Positions 1-5,404 of a DNA stretch of 7,027 nt are shown here, piece by piece. The DNA comes from an uncultured Bacilli bacterium (GTDB lineage: Bacteria; Bacillota_I; Bacilli_A; RF39; UBA660): positions 1-7,027 of the forward strand of contig CANPYU010000060.1 of assembly GCA_947588665.1 (NCBI GenBank), in the 5' to 3' direction. Both the position numbers and the translations under genes were made by a program. The notes under the pieces are model-generated. The model was not told where the DNA came from. It saw only the letters and a program-made list of their open reading frames with translations, and made no database searches. Positions within the stretch are counted from its first letter, which is position 1. Each line of letters begins with the position of its first letter.

Positions 1-1839
1 ACAACAGCAAATTTAAAAAATTCTAAAGTAGAAGTTAAAGGAACATTAAATTTTAATTATGATGGAATGCTTCCAGGGCATAAAGAAGTATCAGGAATAG
101 TAGTAAAGGCAACAGGTAATAATGAACTTATTCCATATAATTTAGTATGGAAGGGAAGTAATAATTTAAACACAGATTTAAAATATACAGTATATAGAGT
201 AAGTGAAGAGTTAGAAGTAAAAGCAGAATGTAATCAAGTAAAAGAAAAAGTAAATGGGGGAACAATGTTATACGAGAAGTGTGATATAACAAATATAAAT
301 AAATTAGGAGAAGAGATAAAGACAGGAACAATAACTTCTAATAGTGAAAACACAAAAGTGATATTAGCGAGTGATGAATTTATAACATCAACATCAACAG
401 GAGAAGAAGTATATTATTATGTAATAATAGAATATCCAAATGAAGATAAGATACAGAATGAAGATATGGGTTATAATTTTAAAGGAGAAGTAACAGTAGA
501 AGCATCAACAATAGAACCAGATATAAATATAGTAGCAGCATATATAGAAGATGAAGAAGGAAACTATAAAGAAGCAACAGATAATTTACCTCAAGAAGGA
601 TATACAATAAATACTGAAAGAAGTAGATGTAGTAATGGAGCAACACCAACATGGGATATTAAAAATAAAGGATTACTAGTAACTAATTTAACAAGAAGTG
701 GAACAGAATGTTATTTATATTATGATATATTAAAAGGCGGAGGACAGATAATAGCAAATAACATTATAAAAGGAAGTATAGATGTAGTTACAGGTCCAAG
801 TTGTGAAGAGTCATCTGACAATTGTGGAGGAGATAATAAAAACATGAAACAAAATGGAGTATATGAGGTAGAAGATGATTATGGGACCAGTTATGTATTT
901 AGAGGAACAGTAAATAATAACTGGCTAAAATTTGGCAAATTTAAATCTTCTAATTCAAATATAAATTATAAAGATGATGCTGATAAAGATATATGGTGGA
1001 GGATAATTAGAATAAATGGTAATGGAACTATAAGATTAATATATTCTGGAGCGGGAGATGAACCAGATAATAATGGAGGTAATTTATCAGGTGGGAATAA
1101 AATGTATAATGGTACTTCTATTGCTAATACATATGTAGGATTTACAAATAGTGGTGGCAGTACTAGTAATTATGATGCTGCTCATAAAGGTGATAAGGAT
1201 AGTACGATAAAATTTGAATTGGATAAATGGTGGATAGATACAAATTTAGGAGAAATTAGCCAAGTAAGTAATATAGATATTGAGACAGGATTTTGTAATG
1301 ATAGAAGCTTAGCAACGACTGATCATGGAAGTTATAAACATTTAGAGAATGAAGCAGGCTTTAGTAATAAACCAACAGCGTATGCAGGATACCATAGAAC
1401 ACATAATATTAGTACAAGCTGGGATACAAATGATCAGGAACCGACTTTAAAATGTGCAAATTTAGAAAGAGATTTATATACTGAAACAAATGCCAAAGGA
1501 ATAACAACATCAGATGGAACAGAAATAACAGGAAATAAGTTATTAACAAATCCAGTAGGCTTAATAACAATGGATGAAGTAATATATGCAGGAGGATATG
1601 CAGGTCAAGATAATACAAAATACTGGTTACACACAGGTGCATACTATTGGACCATGTCTCCGTCTTATTTTTATAATAGCAGTTCTTGGGTGTTCTTTGT
1701 AGGTTCGAATGGCAACCTCAGCAATACGGGCGTGAGCAACGTCACGAATGGTGTTAGACCTGTAATCAACCTAAAAGCAAATGTTAAATTATCAGGCTCT
1801 GGTTTACCAAATGATCCATATATAGTAAAAACAGAATAA
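1..1839 (+). CDS. Surface/secreted protein with C-terminal lectin-like (FGE/DUF6273-like) domain, 5'-truncated
   Basis: The frame is open from base 1 and ends at TAA 1837-1839, so the start lies upstream; 612 residues are visible, numbered here from base 1. An ATG at 67 lies inside the frame without a ribosome site and is not taken as the start. Residues 1-170 look like beta-rich extracellular modules (a KVEVKGTLNFNYDG stretch, then YYYVIIEYPNEDK). Residues 205-245 form a Cys-bracketed module (C210, C237). A second Cys pair is C268/C275. From about 330 a C-terminal domain begins with WWRIIRINGNGTIRLIYSG, then GFCNDRS, LKCANLERDLY, GLITMDEVIYAGG, YYWTMSPS and GVRPVINLK. This order resembles large paralogous families of gut Firmicutes with a C-type-lectin/FGE-like fold; that assignment is from family memory. 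No LPXTG or C-terminal membrane anchor is present, so any anchoring would be N-terminal. It is probably a ligand-binding surface protein. The 3' end (about 551-590) has unusual composition. Confidence 0.75.
   Translation, partial: TTANLKNSKVEVKGTLNFNYDGMLPGHKEVSGIVVKATGNNELIPYNLVWKGSNNLNTDLKYTVYRVSEELEVKAECNQVKEKVNGGTMLYEKCDITNINKLGEEIKTGTITSNSENTKVILASDEFITSTSTGEEVYYYVIIEYPNEDKIQNEDMGYNFKGEVTVEASTIEPDINIVAAYIEDEEGNYKEATDNLPQEGYTINTERSRCSNGATPTWDIKNKGLLVTNLTRSGTECYLYYDILKGGGQIIANNIIKGSIDVVTGPSCEESSDNCGGDNKNMKQNGVYEVEDDYGTSYVFRGTVNNNWLKFGKFKSSNSNINYKDDADKDIWWRIIRINGNGTIRLIYSGAGDEPDNNGGNLSGGNKMYNGTSIANTYVGFTNSGGSTSNYDAAHKGDKDSTIKFELDKWWIDTNLGEISQVSNIDIETGFCNDRSLATTDHGSYKHLENEAGFSNKPTAYAGYHRTHNISTSWDTNDQEPTLKCANLERDLYTETNAKGITTSDGTEITGNKLLTNPVGLITMDEVIYAGGYAGQDNTKYWLHTGAYYWTMSPSYFYNSSSWVFFVGSNGNLSNTGVSNVTNGVRPVINLKANVKLSGSGLPNDPYIVKTE
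1651..1770 (+). other. Candidate variable region (diversity-generating-retroelement-like) at the 3' end of the lectin-like domain
   Basis: By hand count, these 40 codons (residues 551-590) are 44% G+C (53 of 120 bases). The core 1702-1746 is 58% (26 of 45). Twenty-one of the 40 codons end in C or G, thirteen of them in C, against eight of 40 in the preceding 1531-1650. The encoded stretch is rich in Ser, Asn and Gly and runs into GVRPVINL close to the protein's C-terminus. In known DGR targets the variable region lies in a C-type-lectin fold near the C-terminus and is rich in NNC/NNT codons derived from AAC/AAT in the template. The position and codon pattern fit, but no template repeat or reverse transcriptase lies in the window. 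Cassette recombination between paralogues is an equal alternative. Confidence 0.35.
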
Positions 1840-1847
1840 CTTAATAT

Positions 1848-1899
1848 CTTGCCTGAATTGCTTAAACTTATATTTGGGCAAGTAGATCTCTTTGATCTA
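1848..1899 (+). other. Two tandem hairpins in the 3' untranslated region
   Basis: The first hairpin pairs CTTGCCT (1848-1854) with GGGCAAG (1876-1882), six Watson-Crick pairs plus one G-U, around a 21-nt loop. The second pairs TAGATC (1883-1888) with GATCTA (1894-1899) around TCTTT. The two abut directly and are followed 11 nt later by the terminator hairpin at 1911. They may protect the mRNA 3' end. Function is inferred only from structure, and the second arm is short enough to arise by chance. Confidence 0.35.
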
Positions 1900-1910
1900 T
1901 CTTAATACTT

Positions 1911-1940
1911 GAATAGAGTTTATCTCTATTCTTTATTTTT
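1911..1940 (+). terminator. Rho-independent terminator of the surface-protein gene
   Basis: A perfect 8-bp stem, GAATAGAG (1911-1918) with CTCTATTC (1924-1931), encloses the loop TTTAT and is followed by TTTATTTTT (1932-1940). It lies 72 bp after the stop codon. The stem is AT-rich, so efficiency may be moderate. It faces the minus-strand terminator at 1947-1978, so the two transcripts end within a few bases of each other. Confidence 0.7.
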
Positions 1941-1946
1941 AGGCAC

Positions 1947-1978
1947 AAAAAAAGAAGCTGCCCCCTGAAGACAGCTTC
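1947..1978 (-). terminator. Rho-independent terminator of the minus-strand small RNA
   Basis: Read on the minus strand, GAAGCTG (1978-1972) pairs perfectly with CAGCTTC (1960-1954) and is followed at once by seven T (1953-1947). The loop TCTTCAGGGGG can add a few inner pairs, including G-U, only on this strand. On the plus strand the hairpin is followed by A-rich sequence, so it should terminate only leftward transcription. No protein gene on the minus strand needs it, which is the first clue to a non-coding transcript starting to its right. Confidence 0.8.
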
Positions 1979-2048
1979 AAAAAGAATAAAAAGGGGTTGA
2001 CTAGTGTGATACTAGCACCAATTCGCCTTGTTTAAGTGAATTGGTGAT
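1947..2048 (-). ncRNA. Candidate intergenic small RNA, about 100 nt, family not recognised
   Basis: A near-consensus promoter (2053-2081) and a strong terminator (1947-1978) bracket about 100 nt on the minus strand with no convincing reading frame. In transcript order it has stem A, CACCAATTC (2046-2038) with GAATTGGTG (2024-2016), 9 bp perfect around a 13-nt loop. Stem B follows with no gap: CTAGT (2015-2011) with ACTAG (2005-2001) around ATCAC. Next come a single-stranded CCCCT (1996-1992), a U-rich spacer and the terminator hairpin, whose loop contains AGGGG (1966-1962). CCCCT and AGGGG are complementary over five pairs, allowing a pseudoknot or an alternative fold. I do not recognise it as SRP RNA, 6S, tmRNA or RNase P RNA. 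It could act in trans, or be the antitoxin of a type I system whose toxin I cannot find. The exact 5' end is estimated as about 6-7 nt past the -10. Confidence 0.6.
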
Positions 2049-2052
2049 TGTT

Positions 2053-2081
2053 ATATTAAAGGATAAACCTTTATTTGTCAA
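2053..2081 (-). promoter_or_regulatory. Sigma-A-type promoter of the minus-strand small RNA
   Basis: On the minus strand the -35 is TTGACA (2081-2076), a perfect consensus. The spacer is 17 bp (2075-2059) and the -10 is TAATAT (2058-2053). Transcription should begin near 2045-2049. It is the best-matching -35 in the window, and nothing but the small RNA lies downstream before a terminator. Confidence 0.7.
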
Positions 2082-2109
2082 CACTTTTAAAGATTTTTTT
2101 TTAAAATAA

Positions 2110-2138
2110 TTTACAAACATGAATTAGTTTGTTAAAAT
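2110..2138 (+). promoter_or_regulatory. Candidate promoter of the membrane-protein gene, with an inverted repeat in the spacer
   Basis: TTTACA (2110-2115), a 17-bp spacer and TAAAAT (2133-2138) make a reasonable sigma-A promoter. Transcription would begin near 2145, giving a leader of about 11 nt, very short but in line with the other two promoters here. ACAAAC (2113-2118) and GTTTGT (2127-2132) form a perfect 6-bp inverted repeat with 8-bp spacing inside the promoter and could bind a dimeric regulator. It is divergent from the small-RNA promoter, with 28 bp between the two -35 elements. Confidence 0.45.
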
Positions 2139-2144
2139 TAAGAT

Positions 2145-2150
2145 GGTGGG
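2145..2150 (+). promoter_or_regulatory. Ribosome-binding site fixing the start of the membrane protein at 2156
   Basis: GGTGGG lies 5 nt before ATG 2156. A TTG at 2129 is in frame further upstream, but it has no Shine-Dalgarno site, lies within the candidate promoter, and would add MLKLRWWVN, which looks non-native. ATG 2156 is therefore preferred. Confidence 0.65.
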
Positions 2151-2155
2151 TAAAT

Positions 2156-3778
2156 ATGATATTAAAAAAACCTTATGCTTTTATTATTAAACATTTTAGA
2201 GCAATTCATTTAATTATGTTAATACCTATGATTTATTTAGCTTTTGCAACTAATGGAATTGTGCATTTTTTTAGGAGTTATATTAGTAATGGATATATGG
2301 TTGGTTCTAATATTATTTTATCTAATTTAGCTAGTAGTTATATAAATTTCTATATGTATTTAGCTGTCATATTAATTTTGGGAATTTTGGTAACTTTATC
2401 CTTTGTTTTACAGAATAAAAGTAAGCCGACTAAATTTTATAATATAAGTATTTTGTATTATTTAATATTATTTGCACTTATTACTGGCTGTTATGTTATT
2501 TTTGGGATGATTGAAAATGATACATTAGATAATACTTTTGCAAGAATTCTTAGAGATTTAAGTGTTCTTGTTTATTATAGTCAGTATATATTTATTCTTT
2601 ATGTATTAAGTAGGGGTGTTGGTTTTAATATAAAACAATTTAATTTTAAAGATGATTTAATAGATTTACAGATTAGTGCAGAAGATAGTGAAGAGTTTGA
2701 GTTTTTAGTAGGAAGAGATACTTATAAAACTAAAAGAAATATTCGAAGATTTTTTAGAGAGCTTAAATATTATTATAAAGAAAATAAGTTTGTATTTACA
2801 GTTATATTTGTTATTTTAGGGGGAGTAATTGTTACATCTTTATTTATGAATAAGGAAGTTTATAGTAAAGTTTATAAAGAAGGAGAAATAACATCTTTTG
2901 GAAATTTAAATATGGAGATGGAAGAAGCTTATATATCTAATTTAGATTTAAAGGGAGATATAATAAAAGATGATAAAACTTATGTGATAGTTAAAATAAA
3001 AATAACTAACAGATTTAGAGATGATGAAACATTTAATTATGCAAATGTGCAGCTTGTTGTTAATAATCTTAGAATATCTCCATCAATAACAATGGGTGAA
3101 AATTTTGCTGATTTAGGTAATCCTTATAGTGGAGGGCAAATAAAGGGAAATAGTGATTATAGTTATATCTTGGTTTATGAAATGGATAAAAATTTGGTTC
3201 ATGGGGGTAAATATGAATTAGAAGCTTATTCTGGGGCTGATACTACAGTAGGAGGTTTAGGAGTATTATCTAAAAAGTTTAGTCTTAATCCTAAAAAAAT
3301 TAGCGATGAAGTAACAACTAAAAATATTAATGCAGGTAATGTTATAGATTTAGATGATACTTTGATGGGTAAATCGAAAGTAGCACTTATTAATTATAGT
3401 TTAATGGGGAGATTTACATATACTTATCAATATTGTGTGAATTCAAATAATTGTTATGATTCTAATAATGATTTGTTTATAAATCAAAATGAAATTGGTA
3501 AATTAACTTTGATGGTTATGGATTATAGTTTGACTTTAGATAACGAAGTTAATTATATGGCTTATTCTAATAAAAATTTTAAAAACTTCTTTAATGATTT
3601 TATGAAGATAAAATATAGTATTAATGGAAAAGATTATTATAGTGATGTGAATTTAATTAATCCTAATGGATATGCAGATAAATTAGTTTTTAAAATTGAT
3701 AGTAATATAAGTAGTGCAGATAAAATAGAGGCAATTATTACTATAAGAGATAAAGCTTTTCAAATTAAACTTAAGTAG
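2156..3778 (+). CDS. Unrecognised membrane protein: five transmembrane helices plus large extracytoplasmic domain
   Basis: The product is 540 residues. Hydrophobic segments lie at about 16-32, 64-85, 97-118, 135-152 and 212-231. The loops after segments 2 and 4 are cytoplasmic by the positive-inside rule (KSKPTK; KTKRNIRRFFRELK just before segment 5), which places the N-terminus inside and residues 236-540 outside. Between segments 4 and 5 is a cytoplasmic linker of about 55 residues with an acidic run (EDSEEFEFL). The outer domain is polar, Asn/Tyr/Asp-rich and beta-strand-like (TYVIVKIKITNRFRDDETF is reminiscent of DUF4352-type Ig-like domains, a weak resemblance). It carries one close Cys pair, C427/C433. 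No enzymatic motif or transporter signature is visible. It is followed 79 bp later by the RSH gene, which has its own candidate promoter, and no terminator is evident between them. Function is unknown. A role in envelope sensing or division is possible only from its neighbours. Confidence 0.85.
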   Translation: MILKKPYAFIIKHFRAIHLIMLIPMIYLAFATNGIVHFFRSYISNGYMVGSNIILSNLASSYINFYMYLAVILILGILVTLSFVLQNKSKPTKFYNISILYYLILFALITGCYVIFGMIENDTLDNTFARILRDLSVLVYYSQYIFILYVLSRGVGFNIKQFNFKDDLIDLQISAEDSEEFEFLVGRDTYKTKRNIRRFFRELKYYYKENKFVFTVIFVILGGVIVTSLFMNKEVYSKVYKEGEITSFGNLNMEMEEAYISNLDLKGDIIKDDKTYVIVKIKITNRFRDDETFNYANVQLVVNNLRISPSITMGENFADLGNPYSGGQIKGNSDYSYILVYEMDKNLVHGGKYELEAYSGADTTVGGLGVLSKKFSLNPKKISDEVTTKNINAGNVIDLDDTLMGKSKVALINYSLMGRFTYTYQYCVNSNNCYDSNNDLFINQNEIGKLTLMVMDYSLTLDNEVNYMAYSNKNFKNFFNDFMKIKYSINGKDYYSDVNLINPNGYADKLVFKIDSNISSADKIEAIITIRDKAFQIKLK

Positions 3779-3800
3779 AAAATAATTTAATCTCTTATAC

Positions 3801-3829
3801 TTGCTTTTTTGCAATTTATCTGTTAAGAT
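3801..3829 (+). promoter_or_regulatory. Candidate extended -10 promoter of the RSH gene
   Basis: TTGCTT (3801-3806), a 17-bp spacer and TAAGAT (3824-3829) are preceded by TG at 3821-3822, giving an extended -10 (TGtTAAGAT). Transcription would begin near 3836, about 22 nt before the ATG. The -35 is weak, and the extended -10 is the main support. Confidence 0.5.
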
Positions 3830-3841
3830 AGCATTATCTTA
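3824..3841 (+). repeat. Perfect inverted repeat over the RSH -10 and transcription start (possible operator)
   Basis: TAAGATA (3824-3830) and TATCTTA (3835-3841) are exact reverse complements separated by GCAT. The left arm is the -10 element and the right arm reaches the first base of the Shine-Dalgarno AGGGAGG. A dimeric repressor bound here would block transcription. Because most of the left arm lies upstream of the predicted start, it is more likely a DNA site than an RNA hairpin. Confidence 0.4.
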
Positions 3842-3847
3842 GGGAGG
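3841..3847 (+). promoter_or_regulatory. Ribosome-binding site of the RSH gene
   Basis: AGGGAGG ends 10 nt before ATG 3858, slightly further than usual. A second G-run (GGGG, 3852-3855) is too close to the start to serve. No other in-frame start gives a full HD domain with a better site. Confidence 0.65.
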
Positions 3848-3857
3848 ATTTGGGGTT

Positions 3858-5324
3858 ATGTTTCAGTTGTTATTATTAGAGTTGCCAAAATATTTTAATG
3901 AAGAAGAAATTAATTTAGTCATTAAAGCTCATCAATATGCTTCTAATAAGCATGAGGGAGTTTTTAGAGATAGTGGGGAGCCATATATTACTCATCCAGA
4001 AAATGTGGCTTATATTTTGTTTGATGAAATGGGATTACATGATGTAAATAGTGTGTGTGCGGCGATACTTCATGATGTAATTGAAGATACGGCGACTGAT
4101 AAAGAAGAAATTGCTCGAGAATTTAATCCGGAAATTGCTTTTTTGGTTGATGCTGTATCGAAGATTAAAAATATTAATTTTATTTCTAAAACACAAATAG
4201 AGCAGGATAATACTTGTTTATTATTAAGAAAATTAATTATGGATTATCGAGTTATTTTAATTAAACTTGCAGATAGACTTCATAATATGCGGACAATTGA
4301 GTTTAAGAAAATTAAGAAAAAAGCTCATGCGAAAAGTTTAGAAACTTTACAATTATTTGTGCCTATTGCAGATAGAATAGGGGCTTATAATGTTAAGTGT
4401 GAATTAGAAGATTTATGTTTTAAAGATTTATATTCAAGTAAATATAAAGAGATTAAAGGAATAACTAATGATTATATTGTTAAACATCAAAGTGAGATTG
4501 AAGATATATTAAATAATATTAGAAATGAATTAAATAATGAAGGAATAAAAAATGTACTTAGAGTAAAATTTAAGAATGCTTATGCTTTATATAAAGAACT
4601 TAAAGTAAAACAGAAAATGTCAACACTTCCTGATTTGATATCTTATCAGATTGAAGTAGAAACATTAAAAGAATGTTATTTGGCTTTAATGATAATGCAT
4701 GAAAAATATAAAGTTACTAATAAAGGGTATTTTAGAGATTTTATTTCTAGTGTTAAACCGAATGGATATCGAGCAATACATACAACTGTGACAGGTTTTA
4801 AAGATCATTATGTACAAATGCAAATATTTACAGAAAAAATGGGACTTATAAATAAATATGGTTTTGCAGTTTTAAGAGATTTATATCCTGATAAAAGTTT
4901 TAGAGAGATTCAAGAATATTTGATGGCTAAAGATAGTTTTATGGCTTCAATTAAAGAAATAGAAGATTTATATATAATTGATAATGATAATTTTTTAAAA
5001 CAAGTTTATAAAGAATTATTAAAAGAACAAGTTCAAGTATACGCTAAAGATGGAACTATGTATAGTTTTCCTAAGGGAGCAAGTGTTCTAGATTTTGCAT
5101 ATAAAATTCATAGTGAAATTGGAGATAAAGCTAGTAGTGCTTTAGTTAATAGTAAAGTGGTAGGACTTAATTATGTTTTGAAAAACGAAGATGTTATTGA
5201 AGTAATAACTGATGAATATAAGTTAAAACAAGATATTAGTTGTTTGGATTTTGTAGTAACGGCAATAGCAAAGAGAAAGATTAAAGAGGGAGTTAAAGAA
5301 CAGGGAAGAATTAGGACAAAGTAA
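3858..5324 (+). CDS. RelA/SpoT homologue (RSH); predicted (p)ppGpp hydrolase with degenerate synthetase domain and short C-terminus
   Basis: RSH proteins make and/or degrade the stringent-response alarmone (p)ppGpp in the cytoplasm. The N-terminal HD hydrolase domain (about 20-190) keeps its metal and catalytic motifs: SGEPYITHP (H46), ILHDVIEDT (H72, D73, E76, D77) and KLADRLHNMRT (D139, N143). The synthetase domain (about 235-345) is recognisable from KPNGYRAIHTTV (302-311), but the sites needed for synthesis look lost. The catalytic Glu of the usual E-x-Q-I-R-T motif is Q320 and its Arg is F324. The following MH is MG (328-329), and the Arg of DLxxxR is Q264, although D259 is kept. A TGS domain follows (about 392-455, VQVYAKDG to DVIEVITDE). 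The protein ends at 488, whereas full-length Rel is about 700-740, so the rest of the regulatory region, including ACT/RRM, is absent. It is probably a SpoT-like hydrolase. ftsA follows 80 bp later from its own promoter. Confidence 0.92.
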   Translation: MFQLLLLELPKYFNEEEINLVIKAHQYASNKHEGVFRDSGEPYITHPENVAYILFDEMGLHDVNSVCAAILHDVIEDTATDKEEIAREFNPEIAFLVDAVSKIKNINFISKTQIEQDNTCLLLRKLIMDYRVILIKLADRLHNMRTIEFKKIKKKAHAKSLETLQLFVPIADRIGAYNVKCELEDLCFKDLYSSKYKEIKGITNDYIVKHQSEIEDILNNIRNELNNEGIKNVLRVKFKNAYALYKELKVKQKMSTLPDLISYQIEVETLKECYLALMIMHEKYKVTNKGYFRDFISSVKPNGYRAIHTTVTGFKDHYVQMQIFTEKMGLINKYGFAVLRDLYPDKSFREIQEYLMAKDSFMASIKEIEDLYIIDNDNFLKQVYKELLKEQVQVYAKDGTMYSFPKGASVLDFAYKIHSEIGDKASSALVNSKVVGLNYVLKNEDVIEVITDEYKLKQDISCLDFVVTAIAKRKIKEGVKEQGRIRTK

Positions 5325-5353
5325 TAGTCTTATAAACTTTATCTTTTTATAAC

Positions 5354-5382
5354 TTGAAAATAGATAGAAATTAAAGTATAAT
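5354..5382 (+). promoter_or_regulatory. Sigma-A promoter of ftsA-ftsZ
   Basis: TTGAAA (5354-5359), a 17-bp spacer and a perfect TATAAT (5377-5382) are seen. The transcript should start near 5389, 16 nt before the FtsA ATG. This is the best plus-strand promoter in the window. No further promoter is evident before ftsZ, so the two genes are probably cotranscribed. Confidence 0.75.
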
Positions 5383-5393
5383 TAGATAAGAAT

Positions 5394-5401
5394 AGGTGGA
5401 G
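5394..5401 (+). promoter_or_regulatory. Ribosome-binding site fixing the FtsA start at 5405
   Basis: AGGTGGAG ends 3 nt before ATG 5405, with its GGTGG core about 5 nt away. The in-frame GTG at 5396 lies inside this site and cannot use it. Starting at 5405 gives [11 protein letters not shown], the typical FtsA N-terminus. Confidence 0.75.
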
Positions 5402-5404
5402 ACT

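Noticed and set aside
128..331. Minus-strand ORF inside the surface-protein gene
   Set aside because: It is a Leu-rich shadow of A-rich coding sequence. The same holds for 1409-1642.
1947..2048. Small RNA as a tracrRNA or a type I antitoxin
   Set aside because: No CRISPR repeat or cas gene is visible and stem A ties up the only candidate anti-repeat. No toxin-like ORF with a start codon exists on the plus strand between 1840 and 2109.
2001..2120. A 39-codon minus-strand reading frame (ATG at 2120-2118, TAG at 2003-2001) as a small toxin gene
   Set aside because: It has no Shine-Dalgarno site, runs through the small-RNA promoter so its own transcript would lack the start, and is not hydrophobic like type I toxins.
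2129..2155. TTG start for the membrane protein
   Set aside because: It lies inside the candidate promoter, lacks a ribosome site, and ATG 2156 has GGTGGG at good spacing.
1840..2155. Template repeat of a diversity-generating retroelement, riboswitch or T-box in the intergenic region
   Set aside because: By eye nothing there resembles 1651-1770, and no conserved riboswitch or T-box core sequence is seen on the plus strand.
3801..3814. TTGC-tttttt-GCAA as a terminator after the membrane-protein gene
   Set aside because: The stem is only 4 bp and no T-tract follows the right arm; it overlaps the RSH promoter.
5325..5353. TTATAA repeats between the RSH gene and ftsA as a hairpin
   Set aside because: The arms are self-palindromic AT sequence of 6 bp with a T-rich gap, not distinguishable from background.
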